The translations under genes and the position numbers were made by a program. A DNA stretch of 64,000 bases from positions 2,863,601 to 2,927,600 of the forward strand of contig NW_006768765.1 in assembly GCF_000204055.1 (NCBI RefSeq), read 5' to 3'. The notes under the pieces are model-generated. The model had not been told where the DNA came from. It did not search any database and saw only the letters and a program-made list of their open reading frames with translations. How positions within the stretch are numbered: position 1 is the first letter of the stretch; every line of letters starts with the position of its first letter. The DNA is from Melampsora larici-populina 98AG31 (Eukaryota > Basidiomycota > Pucciniomycetes > Pucciniales > Melampsoraceae). Shown here in pieces: positions 45,530-58,073 of this stretch.

Positions 45530-48379
45530 CTAAGTCATCTCTCCAGAAACCCTTTGTTCTTCTTCTATGACTTGATCTTCTTCATCTTCATCTTCTTTTC
45601 TACCTCTACCCATTCAAAAAAAGACAAATCAAAAAAGTTGATCATCCTATTCTTGTGATCTAAAGATGAATAGCAAAAAAAAATAACTTTGGTTTTGATG
45701 AACTTACAAGATTTCAAGTGTTAACATCAAGTTTTTCAAATTCGCTAATGTATCCCTAATATCGATCACGGTCAATTGACGATGATACATCATCTAATGA
45801 TCACAACCCACAGAAAGAAATCGATCAGGTCGTCCATCTAATGCATTCATATCTAGGAGTAAAGAAAGATGTACCTGTTCAATATCCTTATTTAAAAGAA
45901 ACACTCCATATTCAAATCTATACCGATCAACACCTTTATAGTACAAAGGAAACCTAAAGAAAACCCAGACCAAATCAACTAAAGAAAGTCAGTGAATCGT
46001 GAGTTATGATCAGCACAAGAACTCATGATCCAAAACCACTCACGATCTTGTCCCTCTAATCAATGAAATCCTATCAGTGATCAAACACCTAGATCCCATC
46101 CAAGTAAGTGGATAAAGTAATGGAATACTCAAATAAAACGACAACAACTTCACCAATCCTACCACCAATCCTAACCCAGATGAAACCTTTCGTTCTTCTT
46201 CTTCTTCTCTTTCTGAATTAAAGAATTTCAAAAGATTCGATTGATTGATTAAATTCATGTTAGGTTCTAATCTGATATTCAATATTGAAAACGTTAATCG
46301 TTCAGGAGTTAATTCAATGGGATAGATTAATGTCAAGTTTTGAATTAGTTTAGATCGGATTCGTGTTAATGATTTCGTGATGAGTTGATGGTTTGGAATT
46401 AATTCGGTTTCTAGTTTCGATTTCATCGAGGTTAAATTCGTTGAGATTAAATCAGATAATTTGTTTCGTGCAAGTCGGTTTGTTTCTCTTCTTTGTCGGA
46501 TCATCTCTCTACGATCTAATATTGAAGTCTTTACTGGTAAATTCATTCATGAGCTTCTGTTTGGATTCTGGATCTCGGTGGTTTGATACATCTCATTGAC
46601 TCACAGAGTTGTAATCGGCTTTGGTTTTGCATTTCTTCTCGATCAAGCTCATCAAGTCGATGTTGCATTTGATCCAGTTTTCGACTCTGAAATCATTCAT
46701 CTTAAGCTAAATCAGTGAGATGTAGTAATTGCAAAGTATACTCAAAAGGAAAGGAAATTGACCAAATTGAATGAGCATCGCTCTCGTAAGTCAGTTGAGA
46801 ACCATCGATCGATCTTACATTCCAGTTCAAGTGTTTCAAGTTTGACTTCATCCAATTCAAGGTGTTTGTCTACCAATCTTGTTTTTTTGGATTCGATTTG
46901 ATAAAAGTCCCCCAGAAAAAGTAACATAGCCAAAAAAGAGTTTAGGAAGATGAAGACATCAATTAAAACATGCTAGGTGTAGCTGAAGATCATACTCAAC
47001 TTGATCAGATCTTCGACCGCAAAAGTTTTTGTAAGGTTACGATCATAATCTGAACAAGATGGTTTTTTGCCATCAGATGATTGATCGAGTTGATTGGGAG
47101 TGGGCTGGACTGATGAATGTACTGTAATTTGAGTTGGTTGATTGGCATCCTCAGAAGTTGAAGGATGGATGAAAAGTTCAGCACTGCACTGATCGGTTGA
47201 AGATTCTTTTGGATTTGCTTCATCATCAGACGCGTATCCATCCAGTTCATCACCTGTGGTATGATGAGTTGAATCTGACTGATCCGAGATTCTGTAAACA
47301 TAGACTTTATCGTGAGTTTTGAGGTATAGTTGATTCCGCTTTTGATTCGAGATCCTATCCTGATCCTATATGAAAAGATGAGCAAAAATCGTTTGAAATC
47401 ATGATATAACATATCTTGAATCTTTAACATGATTTTTTTTGACTCACATTGACTTTTCTTAAAGTATTAGGATAATCAAAATCAATTTCCCAAGTGAGTG
47501 TAGGCGTAAATTGATGATTTGATGAGATCGGACGATGATCAGATTCAGATAAACTAGAATCCGGATGATTGATATGTTTTTGTTGAATGATCTTTTTGGA
47601 TGATCTAGGATAAGTAGGACGAGTAAAGAGAGTGAGAATCAAGATTCGATTTCGATCAATGAATGAATAATGATTAATCAAAGGTTGAATGGAAGGTTGA
47701 AGATGTTGAAGATGACTTAGATCGATTGAGAATCTTGGATTGTTGGTACTGAATTGAATCTCAGTGATCAGAAATGGTTTAGATTCATAAGTTGGAATTG
47801 AGATGGTTAAATACGAATCCAGTAAATGTGATTTGATGAATTTATTTCTAGTTTTTTGAATGAGTGATTGGTTTCGATCAGTTAACGCATAAGTGGATGG
47901 TTTGATTGAATTTGATGTTGATGATGATGATGGTTGAGGTGAAGGTGAAGTTAGAATCTTTGAGTTTGGTCTTAGAAAGTCTAATTTTGAATGATTCGAA
48001 TATGGTTCTGAGTTGAAATCTGATGAATGAGATGAATGAGATGAATGAGATGAATGAGATGAAGATGAAGTTGTTCTTGTTGATGTTGAAGTAGTTGAAG
48101 TTGGTTTGATTTCTGATTTAGTTGAGATTGATAAGTTTGATAAGTTTTGAATGTGAATAGTTTGGATTTTAGTTAATTTAATGAAATCTTCATCAATCCA
48201 CTTTGGCATCTTGTTCTCGTTGATTTGGTCTGAAATTGTCGTCTTTGTGAGTTAGTATTGATCCTATGTGTTCTGTTGCTGCTGTTGTTGTTGAGTTTGA
48301 TAAACAGTGAAGTTGAAGTGAACCAGTTCTTGATCGATTGATTGAATTTGATCGAGACTCTTCTTGTTGACATCTTCAC
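45530..48379 (-). CDS. UVRAG/Vps38-like PI3-kinase complex II subunit
   Basis: A multi-exon gene. The N-terminal half carries a C2-like beta-rich region broken by Ser-rich inserts (IQTIHIQNLSNL, then LLDSYLTISIPTYESKPFLITEIQF and NHYSFIDRNRILILTLF). Charged helices follow (LVDKHLELDEVKLETLELECKI; RREMIRQRRETNRLARNKLSDL), typical of the family's coiled coil. The C-terminal exons are diagnostic: YPLTWMGSRCLITDRISLIRG, then FPLYYKGVDRYRFEYGVFLLN and IEQ, as in UVRAG/Vps38 BARA-like domains. The last exon is acidic and ends SGEMT. The family partners Vps34, Vps15 and Atg6/Beclin in endosomal PI3P production. The start is uncertain: MPKWIDEDF at 48209 is in frame with the C2 region, while the upstream MSTRR exon (from 48379) would need an unresolved intron. 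Confidence 0.78.
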
Positions 48380-49471
48380 TGGATGTCACAGAATAGATGC
48401 TTTTTACTCAAAAACCGTCACTCTGATTGTATGGATCATCCACAACTTTAGAAATTCTCATCTGACTGTCTCCTGAGTGGACGTCCACCTACCCATTCTC
48501 AAAAGAGCAGTCAGGACAGTTGAAGCTATGAAGATTAATAAAGAATCCTTCCTTCTTTACTTACCATGGACAAGTTCCATGATCACTTTGCCAAGATCTT
48601 CTCAGACTTCGGACTTTCGAATGCGATTCTAGCTGGCGACTCACCTCTGGACTTGAGATCAGATTCTGGACATCGTATGCTCGGATGACAAATTCAAAGT
48701 GCAATTTTAATGAAAACACCAAGTCCATATCATGTCTCATGCGAGCTCGACTGGCGACATGACGTCATGGTTATACGGCCCTTCGGACTTCATTGACTTA
48801 GAGGTGTGCTCAGGTCTTCATCGCGACCATGCGGTTCAAAAGAGCCTGTTCTGATTGATCGAGAAAAGTTGGAATCTAAAGCCTGGTCCTCACAGATGGC
48901 AGTTGTTTACGTATACATCCACAAGAGCGCGAAAACCCGAAGATTTCTTGCGAAGAGTTTCAAAAGGCCTTATGATACCTCAGCTCTGCGTTCCCGTTAT
49001 CTGATCGCATCCCGATGTGCCCTGGAAAACACTAACATTTGCTGAGCAGTAGAGGTAACTCAAAGCATCGAAAGCAAAACAAGGTTGCTCACTTAGCCAC
49101 AAGAGGTTACTATCATACACTGCCATCGCAAGGTGTACCTCGCCGTTTCGACACAGAATACAACAAAGATATCAAAATCGAACTCATTGGCGTCACGGTC
49201 ACGCTCTCAACGTTGAGATACTCTTTCATATTTACTCAAGTCAGACTTTCTTTTCATCGCAGTATAATATCCAGCTTTGGTTCCGTTAAACTTATACAAA
49301 ACATCACCTACCTCGCATCAAACAGAAAACATATCAATGTCCAAGATGCCCTTGGAATTGGCCGTCACGGTACATCCGTCCTTTGATCTGAGTTGACTCC
49401 AATCGTTTCCCACTGTCATAAGCTTACAAAGTCATGAAAACTTTTTTATAAAGACGGGCGTATCGGTGCAG
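48380..49471. other. intergenic, no clear gene
   Basis: Two frames (48806-49045, 49039-49386) are open but show no motif, signal or splice-linked continuation, so I leave them out. It should contain the divergent promoters of its neighbours. Confidence 0.4.
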
Positions 49472-51676
49472 ATGATGGAATTTATCCAGTCACTTCCATC
49501 CGATACTAATGTATACTCGGCTCTGATTCCATTCATTAACGCAAATGCTGCCCCGGTGAGAAGTCAAACCTTTCTAATACCTTGGCTTTGAGTATTGCCA
49601 CTGACGATATCATTTGATTCTCTTTTTCAATCTCACCTCACAATTACACTTGACCTCTCAATCGTGTTGATATTTTGATTCCTCAATGATGACAAAACAA
49701 ATCACGCAGCGCAATCCGAGATGGATGTCAATAGTGTTGATATTTTTTATTATCTCTCATTTTGTGTAAGATTCGCATCATACTGAAACCGTCTCAAAAG
49801 AAAGTATATACACTGATTTTGCTACAAAACGGATGGCTTAAGATCTTGCATCTTTTCTACAATGCTTATCATCTATCAATTGAAGAGAGGAAAGTTTTGG
49901 CTTCTCCAAGTTCCAAAATGTAATCACTTTCACTCTAGAAAATTTTTTAAAGATTGATTTTGATGATAACAATTTGATATTCAGTTGGTTTTATAAAGCC
50001 TAATCGAATTCTCACCGACGGTATCGCCATTTGGATTTATAGCGTAGGCAAGTCATTTCATTTTGACTTCAGACGTAAAGATACGTTAAGCTCATCAAGG
50101 GCTTCTCGATTATTAGTCACCATCATCGGTTTATCATGCCAATTATATATCGATTTTCGACACGTCCCGGTTCGTGGGAAGTTGATACTTTCTGGGATTG
50201 GATTGCCTATAGGTCATTACTCATACTCGTTCGTCAAAAACGATAAGGAAAATCAAATTATCAAGAATCATTGAGCATAGTCTGGTCGATAATTATAGGT
50301 GTATGGTCTGGATCTACTACACGAGAAGCATTCGGAGGTATTATGGAGACAATCTATCCTCTGGCAATCCGATGATGCCAAAGTGGATACCGATTTTTGG
50401 AAATCTGATCTTTGTGATTTATGCGATTGGAACTGTCATTAGTGAGAAGCAATCATTTTATTTTCATACCTACAGTCACCTCTTCTTCGATCTATGCGAA
50501 AACACCCCAGTCATCGGTTCTGACAATGGGTATGATTTCGTAAATATACAGTCCTTCTAAGCATGTTGGTTCATCCAACCATCATTCACACCCAGATAGT
50601 GAACACCACGGGAGATGTCGTCAAAGGGCTCCGCTCAGCTTCTCAAGCTCCTGATGCAATTCCATATTCTGAGATCAATTTGCGCGACATCTTATCTCCC
50701 CTGCGCGCAATTCCACCACAAATGGTCAGTTTTTTACTAGTCAGACTCTTTCGCCTAGTTCATCACCCATCTCTACGCGTATTCTTTTGCTGACCTTTTC
50801 AACGTAACGAATTCAAGGATCGCTTGGGAGCCCTGCTCAAGACGAATATTATTGTTGCGAACTGCATATTTCTTACCTTGATCATTGTGAGATGACTTTA
50901 TTCATGCCTAATGATCGATGAAAGATATCCTCTTCTGACATTATGATCACATTGATAGGCTTACATCGGCTATATTGTCTTGGTACATCGAGAGTATAAA
51001 ACATATGTACAAATTCAAAGATCTTTATCAAATCAAAAAAATCAAGATCAACATGCGAGAATTGATTATCAAGCTGAGTTAGGGATTTTATATCTTGAAT
51101 CTGTTCTTGCATTCGTCATGATCTGTTCACATTTACCTGTATTTATTTGGGTGGTAAGCAAATGTCCATTTGAATAAGACAGAAATCAGCCTTAACTTAT
51201 CTAGAGAATGTATTTGACTCTGGTAGATGATCAAGCCGTCAAATCGAAATGTTATGTTGTCAAAAGCAACGACCATGGTGCTTGAATTGGTATGTGAATT
51301 TCTTCTTGCTGCCAGACAAACAATCATACTGATGGTATGCATGACCGGTTTCCCAAACCTTTCCAAGACTTTGACATTGATAACAACCCTTCTTCTACCC
51401 ATGTAAGAGTGAACTCACTTTTCTCAAAGACCATTTACTTAGAGACTGATGAATATATTCCCTAGTTTCACCTATCAAAGGGTGATTTCATCTAAACGCC
51501 TTCTCGCATGTAAGGTAGCCGAGAATGAAACGAATATGATAGAATCGGAATTTCAAGAAAAGAAATCATTTGGAAAAGATCAAATTTTTAAAATCGGTAC
51601 ATTCAATCGAATCTCATTTTCAAAGATAAGTAAAACTTCAAAGGATGAAATCGAAATTACTGGTCATGCACTTTAA
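49472..51676 (+). CDS. multi-pass membrane protein, unresolved exon model
   Basis: A chain of short exons on the plus strand encodes hydrophobic helices separated by polar loops. They include MMEFIQSLPSDTNVYSALIP (start), NPRWMSIVLIFFIISHFV, SRLLVTIIGLSCQLYI, MPKWIPIFGNLIFVIYAIGTVIS, NIIVANCIFLTLIIV, LGILYLESVLAFVMICSHLPV and TTMVLELVCEFLLAARQTIIL. A charged cytoplasmic tail (VAENETNMIESEFQEKKSF...EIEITGHAL) ends at 51676. Several donors and acceptors are clear (donor after 49555, acceptor before 49710), but some joins around 49760-50050 do not read through in my hands, so either exons are misplaced or the gene is damaged. Seven or so helices suggest a receptor-like topology; no family is recognised, and a rust-specific membrane family is possible. 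Confidence 0.5.
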
Positions 51677-52305
51677 TGAAATCAAAAAAAAAATGTTTTC
51701 AAGTTTTTGTATATTCTTTTACCAACGACAATTTGTTATTATTTTCATTTTCGACTTCATTGTTCATTCTTTAAATACTAGTATGTACTTTATCATTCAC
51801 TATTCCGGACTTTCCAGACATTGTTTAAATTACTTCACTTTTTCATCATTGTCATCCAGCGGCCAAAGTTGTAAAGCAATATGATTGACAGTTTCACTAG
51901 AGTTCACAGTAATGATTCAATTGTGTTATCGTTTTACCTGGGGTGCAAGGCTGCGCAATTCTCTGCCACGGAAAGCCAAAGGACCTCAGAATAACATAGT
52001 CAGGTATGTAGGTTTAGCATTCTGATTATGGCGATGAGCAATATAATTTTTAGACGTTTGACTTGCATGTAACTGCTTTTGAGAGCGCATAGTTTTGTTA
52101 CATTTTTGGTTACTTTCTACTACAAGTATCAAACAACACAGCACAAAAATCAATTTCATCTGTATCTCAAAAGAACGCCAAGTTTGTCGGTTTGTCAATT
52201 CAAAAGATTAAGAAAACCAGAAAAATCAATGATTACTAAAGGTTTGCCCTTGCATGATACTATCATGCTTCATTTGAGAACAAATCACAAAGATATTTGA
52301 CATGC
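51677..52305. other. convergent intergenic region
   Basis: Lies between the 3' end of the membrane protein gene and the 3' end of the decarboxylase gene. No gene or repeat recognised. Confidence 0.45.
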
Positions 52306-54065
52306 TTAGTCTTCACCAATCGTCCCAATCCCTTGTCCCACTTTTACCAAATCTCCCTTCTTAATCTCAAATCGAAACGTTTCAGGTGCCTCAAACACCA
52401 ACACAATCGTACTTCCAAGACTAAATCCTCCCATTTCATCACCTTTTCCTAAAGCTTGACCACCCATCACACCTTTATTATACAAGGCTTCTTGAAAGCC
52501 TCCTAATCGATGAGGTGTGTTGGTTCTTAGTTCACGATCAAAATTGATCATAATTGAACCCACATTGGTAGCTCCCACTGGTGTCATGGAAAAGAAACCG
52601 TGTCGCCATTTACCCAAGAGGGCTACACGCTCATTCAATACGAATAGGTCTGCTAATTTGCCGAGCATCCATGGGGAGACGGAGAACAACTCGCCTATAA
52701 AGTTCGTAGTTGAAAGTCAGTCAAGATGACCGCTATGACGATGTAATGGAAAACTTGACAGTAAGGCGATAGTACGTACCAGCAAAGTGGCGACGACGTT
52801 CCACCATCCAATCGGCAGGTGAATGAAATCGATGGTAATCACCTGGCGCCAAGTAAACCACTAAAAAGAACATTCGATGTCCTTCCCGAGGATTCATATC
52901 AAGTTGACCCTTTGCGACGTCCATCATCACCTTGGCAGTTGACTTGAGCGGTACCTCAGTCTTCACTGACACATCCTTAGGCTCCTCTTGATCTGATGCT
53001 GAGCCAGAACCCATGAGCTGATCTACCGAGTATGATATATCATTGATATTGGCAAACTCCGAATCGGCTACTGAGCTTTCTTCAGAAGAACGCTTTCGAT
53101 CGGAGATTTGCCTCGGATTTGAAGATTTGGGTCCGACTAAGAGTGCGTCAACTGAATACTATCCTTGGTGAGTTATACGCAGATGAGGGGTAAACCGGAA
53201 AGAGAGCTGCAAGTCAGTAAAACACGAGAGAAAGAGATCAAGAAATTAAGATAAAAGACTTGCCGACATTCCCTTGACTGATGCCACCCGACGACCATCG
53301 ATGGTTCCAAAATTCACAATCCGACCATCAGCAGGAGAGACAAGTAGAGAGGTTTGAGAGATCGGACGACATTCAGGACGAAGTTTTCGTAAGAAGAATT
53401 CGTTTAATGATTTAAACTCTCGAAGATCTTGAACTTCAGCTTCTTCAAGATTAACACCGAAGATCCTAAGTAACAGATATGCAAGGTCAATGACTGAGAA
53501 AACTGATACTGAGGGTGAAGTTCAATGCTAACCAAGAGTAAATTTGGTAACCAGGGACTCGGAACCAAACGGGTAATGTGTAGCTATTGAGCATCCCATA
53601 AAGTCGACTGATACTTCTAAGGGGAAGTGCACCAAGCACATGGACCTGCCATGGCCCCTCAATCTTGACTCCGGCTCCATCCTTTTCTTCATCCGATCTC
53701 TCAGATCGCTTGAGATAGGCCAATATCACTAGTGAGGATCCTCCTACCCATATTGGGATCGGATTCCAATTTGTTTTGGTAGACTTTAAGCGATGAGTCA
53801 ATCGTGCTGAGAATTTTTCAAAACCAATTCATCAGCACAGCTATTCAGAAACCATAAAAATATAGGACCATGCAGAGTTCTTACAAAAATATGGTCTTCC
53901 ATCATTTCCTTGAGAAGAGGCTCTAGAGGAGGAAAAAGCTCTTGATGAAATCTGAGTTGAAGTCCGAAAGCATGATCTCATATTGCAAGGTTGACTTTTT
54001 GTAATAAGTTTTGGATCAGATGACATTGAGCGTAGTTGATGTTGATTCAATCCCCATCGTGGCAT
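52306..54065 (-). CDS. PSD1: mitochondrial phosphatidylserine decarboxylase
   Basis: The start [13 protein letters not shown] begins an Arg/Ser-rich N-terminus suited to mitochondrial import, followed by a hydrophobic anchor ([19 protein letters not shown]). Then come the family blocks: [52 protein letters not shown] (the PADG motif with the catalytic Asp), a Ser/Lys-rich insert, [18 protein letters not shown] (catalytic His), [22 protein letters not shown], and [15 protein letters not shown], where LGST is the self-cleavage site that makes the pyruvoyl cofactor. It ends [12 protein letters not shown]. Exons join in frame and all key residues are present. The enzyme converts phosphatidylserine to phosphatidylethanolamine at the inner mitochondrial membrane. 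Confidence 0.94.
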
Positions 54066-56062
54066 CTTGATTTAAGCCTCGTTAGACTGAGTAGGTTTGA
54101 AGACGAGACGATTAAATTGTTGAGGAAGTTGAGCAAGATGTTCGAGCTCACATCCTAACCTGCAACTGGCAACAAACACTGTTTAATTTAATGTATCGTG
54201 TTACGTCAAATGTACTTTGTCGAGCAACAGTTCAATTCGTCAAAAATTCATTCCTGCAATGATCATTTCCCTCTGTTTCCCTAGTTTCTCCTTGTTAATG
54301 TCTGACTGGCATTGATAGATTAGGAGCTCTCTCTTGCAACCAAGTAAATTGGCATTGGCATAGTTGCAAAAAAATAACCCTTCTTCTCATGCTTCTTCCT
54401 ACAACACATATATACATGATGAGTCTCCGATTGGATTCAATTTTGATGGATGGATGAGAGTAGACTTGTGCTGACTCTTTCTCTATGAACAATCAGACTC
54501 ATACCTTTTCTTTTAGAGAGCTACTCATCATGTTGTTGGTGTCACTTGGGAACTACAGCTCAAGAGTGTCTCTGTCACTTTTCATCACCCGAATTTTAAG
54601 AAGTGATTTCCAAGCACCTTGAGTTCCTGATCTGATATGATGTCAAAGGCTTCAGGGATGATCATCTTTGATGTATGTATGCTATGGCCTGACAGAACTC
54701 ACCATTTGGATACTTGTTCTGTCATCTAGTATGTTTACAATACATTCATGATTGGATTGATTTTCAGCATACATAGGGACCATGAAGGAATATTCCGAGT
54801 GTTGTTTACTCGTAGTCTGCTTTCAGTCTGCCAAAGAACATTTCATCAACATTGAGCCTGTGTGGAAAAGTTGACGTATATTATTTATGTTGGCGCAGGT
54901 CATAAGTCTCCTAATCTTGCATCTTCACCCTAAGATCTCATCAAAATCCAATGTTGTCCTTTCATATTAACTTGCAATCCTACCTTTTTGGTATAAAGCT
55001 GCTGGATTGATCGCCAAGTCCAATCCTGTCCAAGGCTGTCCAATCAATTTTGGTCTAAGCTTGACTAAGCCCCTCTTCCTTCGAAGTTTGAGAGCGGACG
55101 TGGCCGCGTTGGAACAGGGGGTTAGTTAAGCTTATGTAAACTTCCATTCAAAATTCAATTCACGAAATGCATGACATATGCTCTTTGTTTGGGTTGCACA
55201 GGGTTGGACCAAACTTGAGGACACATCTGATCGATTAGGAGGAAATGTATGGGTATATTTATGGGTCTACAGGATGAGGCACTATGACGACCATGCACAG
55301 TGACTGCGTGGTGGGTTGACGACGACGATTTACAGCGTTTCTTGAACTATCACAATCCTTGAAACTTGATTTTAGATCGATAAAGAGTCTGTTCTGCTGT
55401 TTACCGTTCGAGTTCCAGTCATACCACCCACATCAATCTCATCCTCAACGTCTTTCTTAAACCAATCTTCCTAAATTCCTATCAAACAGGTGAGTTTCTA
55501 CCTTTTGATGTGACTTTGATTTCTACTTCTTTCTTTCCAATTCCTATCCCCTCAACAGTTTACTCGTTCCAACAAGATGATAGTAGTAAGGACCTCAATC
55601 ATCCTCAGTTGGCTCAAAGTCCAACCAGGATGGCCTCACCGATCGAATGCACCTCTGCAATTCTTTGAAACCATTCTTCCATATACTCACTTCAATAGAA
55701 CTCCTGTAGACTGTTTATCATCAGTCAGCCCCCAAAGTGGAATCTTACCGCTGTTTTAGCACACTTCAATGATGCTGACGTAGCAGCTGTGAAGATGTCT
55801 TGTCCCCAACCCAATCTATCTTTTCCCCAACCTACCGTTCCTTGCAACTACAATTGAATGATTTGTTTTAGGGGATCGATCATTATTTCTCTTATCCCCC
55901 TCCAATCCAATCCGAAGTTTGCATATCCCACTCAAAGCCTCCATCTTCCTGTCCCCCTTTTTCTCAAAGTCACTCATCTTTTTGCATCTGATCGGATCAT
56001 TTAAGCTTATCCACTTTGTTTTCGATCACCCCTTAGCATATTCCTCCACCACCATCATCAAT
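54066..56062. other. intergenic with small repeat
   Basis: About 2 kb with no convincing exon. It holds a mini-foldback at 55056-55134. The last ~150 bp before 56063 are the probable CT-rich leader of the Yop1 gene; a leader intron upstream (donor near 55491) is possible. The frame at 55577-55759 is not convincing. Confidence 0.45.
55056..55134. mobile_element. 79-bp mini-foldback repeat
   Basis: TAAGCTTGACTAAGCCCC at the left and GGGGTTAGTTAAGCTTA at the right are imperfect inverted copies. The same right end occurs at 57459-57475. Confidence 0.55.
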
Positions 56063-56759
56063 ATGTCGGCCCAAGACAAGTTCAACTACTACATCGCCCA
56101 GATCGACAAAGAAGTAAGTATCTCTCTGAAATATCTTTTCCTCCTCACAAAAGCCTGATCAAGCTTGTTTCTTTGCTAGCTCTCCAAATATCCAGCATTG
56201 ATCAAGCTAGAGAAACAAGTTCAAGTCCCTAAAGCTTATGCTATTCTCGGTCTCGCCGGTGTACTCTCAATATTCATCTTTTTCAACATTGCCGCTGGTT
56301 TCTTGACCACCCTCTTGGGATGGGCTTTACCGGCTTATTTATCTTTACAAGCCTTGGAAACCCCTAGCTCGGGTGACGATGTACAGTGGCTCACTTACTG
56401 GACTGTCGTACGTGATTTAACTGTGTATGATTTGCAACGAGTGCATCTGGCTGATCTTGATGACATACCCATATTCAGTTTGGAGTTTTCAACATCATCG
56501 AAACTTTTGCCGATATTATTCTATATTGGTTCCCCTTCTGTAAGCTTTTGGTTTCAAGAGAATAGATAGCCCCGCAATACATGCAAACTAATTATCAACC
56601 ATTGCGATCGCAGACTACACCTTCAAATGTGTTTTCATTGTCTGGCTCATGTTGCCACAAACCCGTGGAGCACAAACCGTTTACTTCAAAGCCCTCAAGC
56701 CTCTCGTAGCCAGCACCCAAATCAAGACCAGTGCTCCTCCAGAGACCGCTCCTCAATAG
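56063..56759 (+). CDS. YOP1: Yop1/HVA22/REEP (TB2-DP1) ER-shaping protein
   Basis: Four exons: MSAQDKFNYYIAQIDKE, then LSKYPALIKLEKQVQVPKAYAILG with a hydrophobic hairpin (VLSIFIFFNIAAGFLTTLLGWALPAYLSLQAL), WLTYWTV, then FGVFNIIETFADIILYWFPF, and YYTFKCVFIVWLMLPQTRGAQTVYF. The motifs YPA, PAY-S, W-TYW-V, E and WL-LP-T-GA are those of the TB2/DP1/HVA22 family. The C-terminus is a short Thr/Pro tail ending PETAPQ. The family inserts paired hairpins in the ER membrane and, with reticulons, curves tubules. Length (about 170 residues) is normal. Confidence 0.94.
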
Positions 56760-58073
56760 ATGCAATTAAATTCTGATAAGTTGTTGAATCACTCAATCGT
56801 TCATTCATCATGTTTCCCCATTTTGATCGAATATGTTTAGTGTCTCTAATAGCTATCTCGAGCATCTTCAAATCTAAGAAAAAAATTATTCAACTTGTTA
56901 CATGATGTTGTGTTGTCAGTCTGCGTATGCTTGTACGTGTGGCGTGTGCGTGTGTGATTAACTATTAACTGAATGTTTGACCTAGAATTGCTCTGGTGTC
57001 CTCTTCTTTTTCGCTTGGTGTCATTTGTCTATGAAATACTCTGCTGCCCTGCAGTTTGTCCTTTACGCTGTCTTACAAGCTTCTCCTTCAAATTCGAAGC
57101 GGCAGATTCCTGTAGAGGAGGAGGTAGCACCTGACAGCACATCAATTTAAGAATGACAACAATGTGGCTTGGTATGCAGTGCACAATGTTAATCTTGGGC
57201 CCTTCTTGCGCCTTTTCTACGGTGAAATTGAGAAGTGCAGAAAATTACCTAAGGGGACATTAATCTTGGAGCTCTCCCGCCAAAAAACACGAGTCCGTCT
57301 TGGGCCTAACTTAAAAGTCCCTCCTCAAACTGCGAGCGTCCTCAAATCTCCGATAAATCACAAGCCCCTCATCCGCAGGCTCGGAGGCTCTGCGCTGGTG
57401 GGGCCCATGTTAAGCTAGGTTTCAAGCCCTTCTGCAAGGGTGTAGCGAACGCGCAAGAGGGGTTAGTTAAGCTTAGCGCAATGTCCCTGGATTGTGGTAC
57501 AGCTTGTGTTAAGTAACTTTTGAACTCTGTTTGAAAAGGGAGGCAAAGACTCAAAAAGTATTTTTGTATTCAAGTGTCAAATTTTATAAAAAGGATTTTT
57601 AACAAAAACAAATCACATAGAACGAAAAATAACACACCCATACACAAATGATGAACGAGTACAACTTTAAAAATAATTTTTTTTAAAAAAAAACACAAGA
57701 GATACAGACAGAACTCTTGATTGATTCTAATAAATGAAAGAAAATTAAATTAAATTAAACCAAAACTAAAAACAAAAACAAAAAACTGCAAAAAAAAATA
57801 TACCTGCTACTTTTGTTTTTTTTTCTAAATAAAAACCTTGATCGCAATAAAAGAGTTTATTCCTTTTACTTCTCTTCCTCCTTTAACCCAATGAAACAAA
57901 AAAAAATTGACCCAATAGGACTACAAAATAAACTAAAATTGATCATTTTAAACTTTCTAATTACTTTTTAGCCAGTAAAAACCTATGAAAGAAATTGAAT
58001 TAAAAGAAAACTTTCAAAATCCATTAAATTGCTTCTTTTTTAAAATTCTTTCCATCGATTTTTTTTTACTATT
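56760..58073. other. intergenic with repeat remnants
   Basis: First the 3' UTR of the Yop1 gene (T/GTGT-rich). Around 57260-57475 is repeat-like, GC-richer sequence: GCTCTCCCGCCAAAAAA shared with about 27893, and a TTAAGCTAGG...GTTAGTTAAGCTTA inverted end pair at 57410-57475. 57600-58070 is very A/T-rich and is probably the 3' UTR of the gelsolin gene. No gene called; the frame at 57164-57418 looks like repeat sequence. Confidence 0.5.
57410..57475. mobile_element. mini-foldback repeat remnant
   Basis: Ends TTAAGCTAGG and GGGGTTAGTTAAGCTTA are imperfect inverted copies. The right end matches that of the element at 55056-55134. Confidence 0.5.

Noticed and set aside
48806..49386. Two plus-strand open frames
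   Set aside because: No recognisable domain and no linked exons; left as intergenic.
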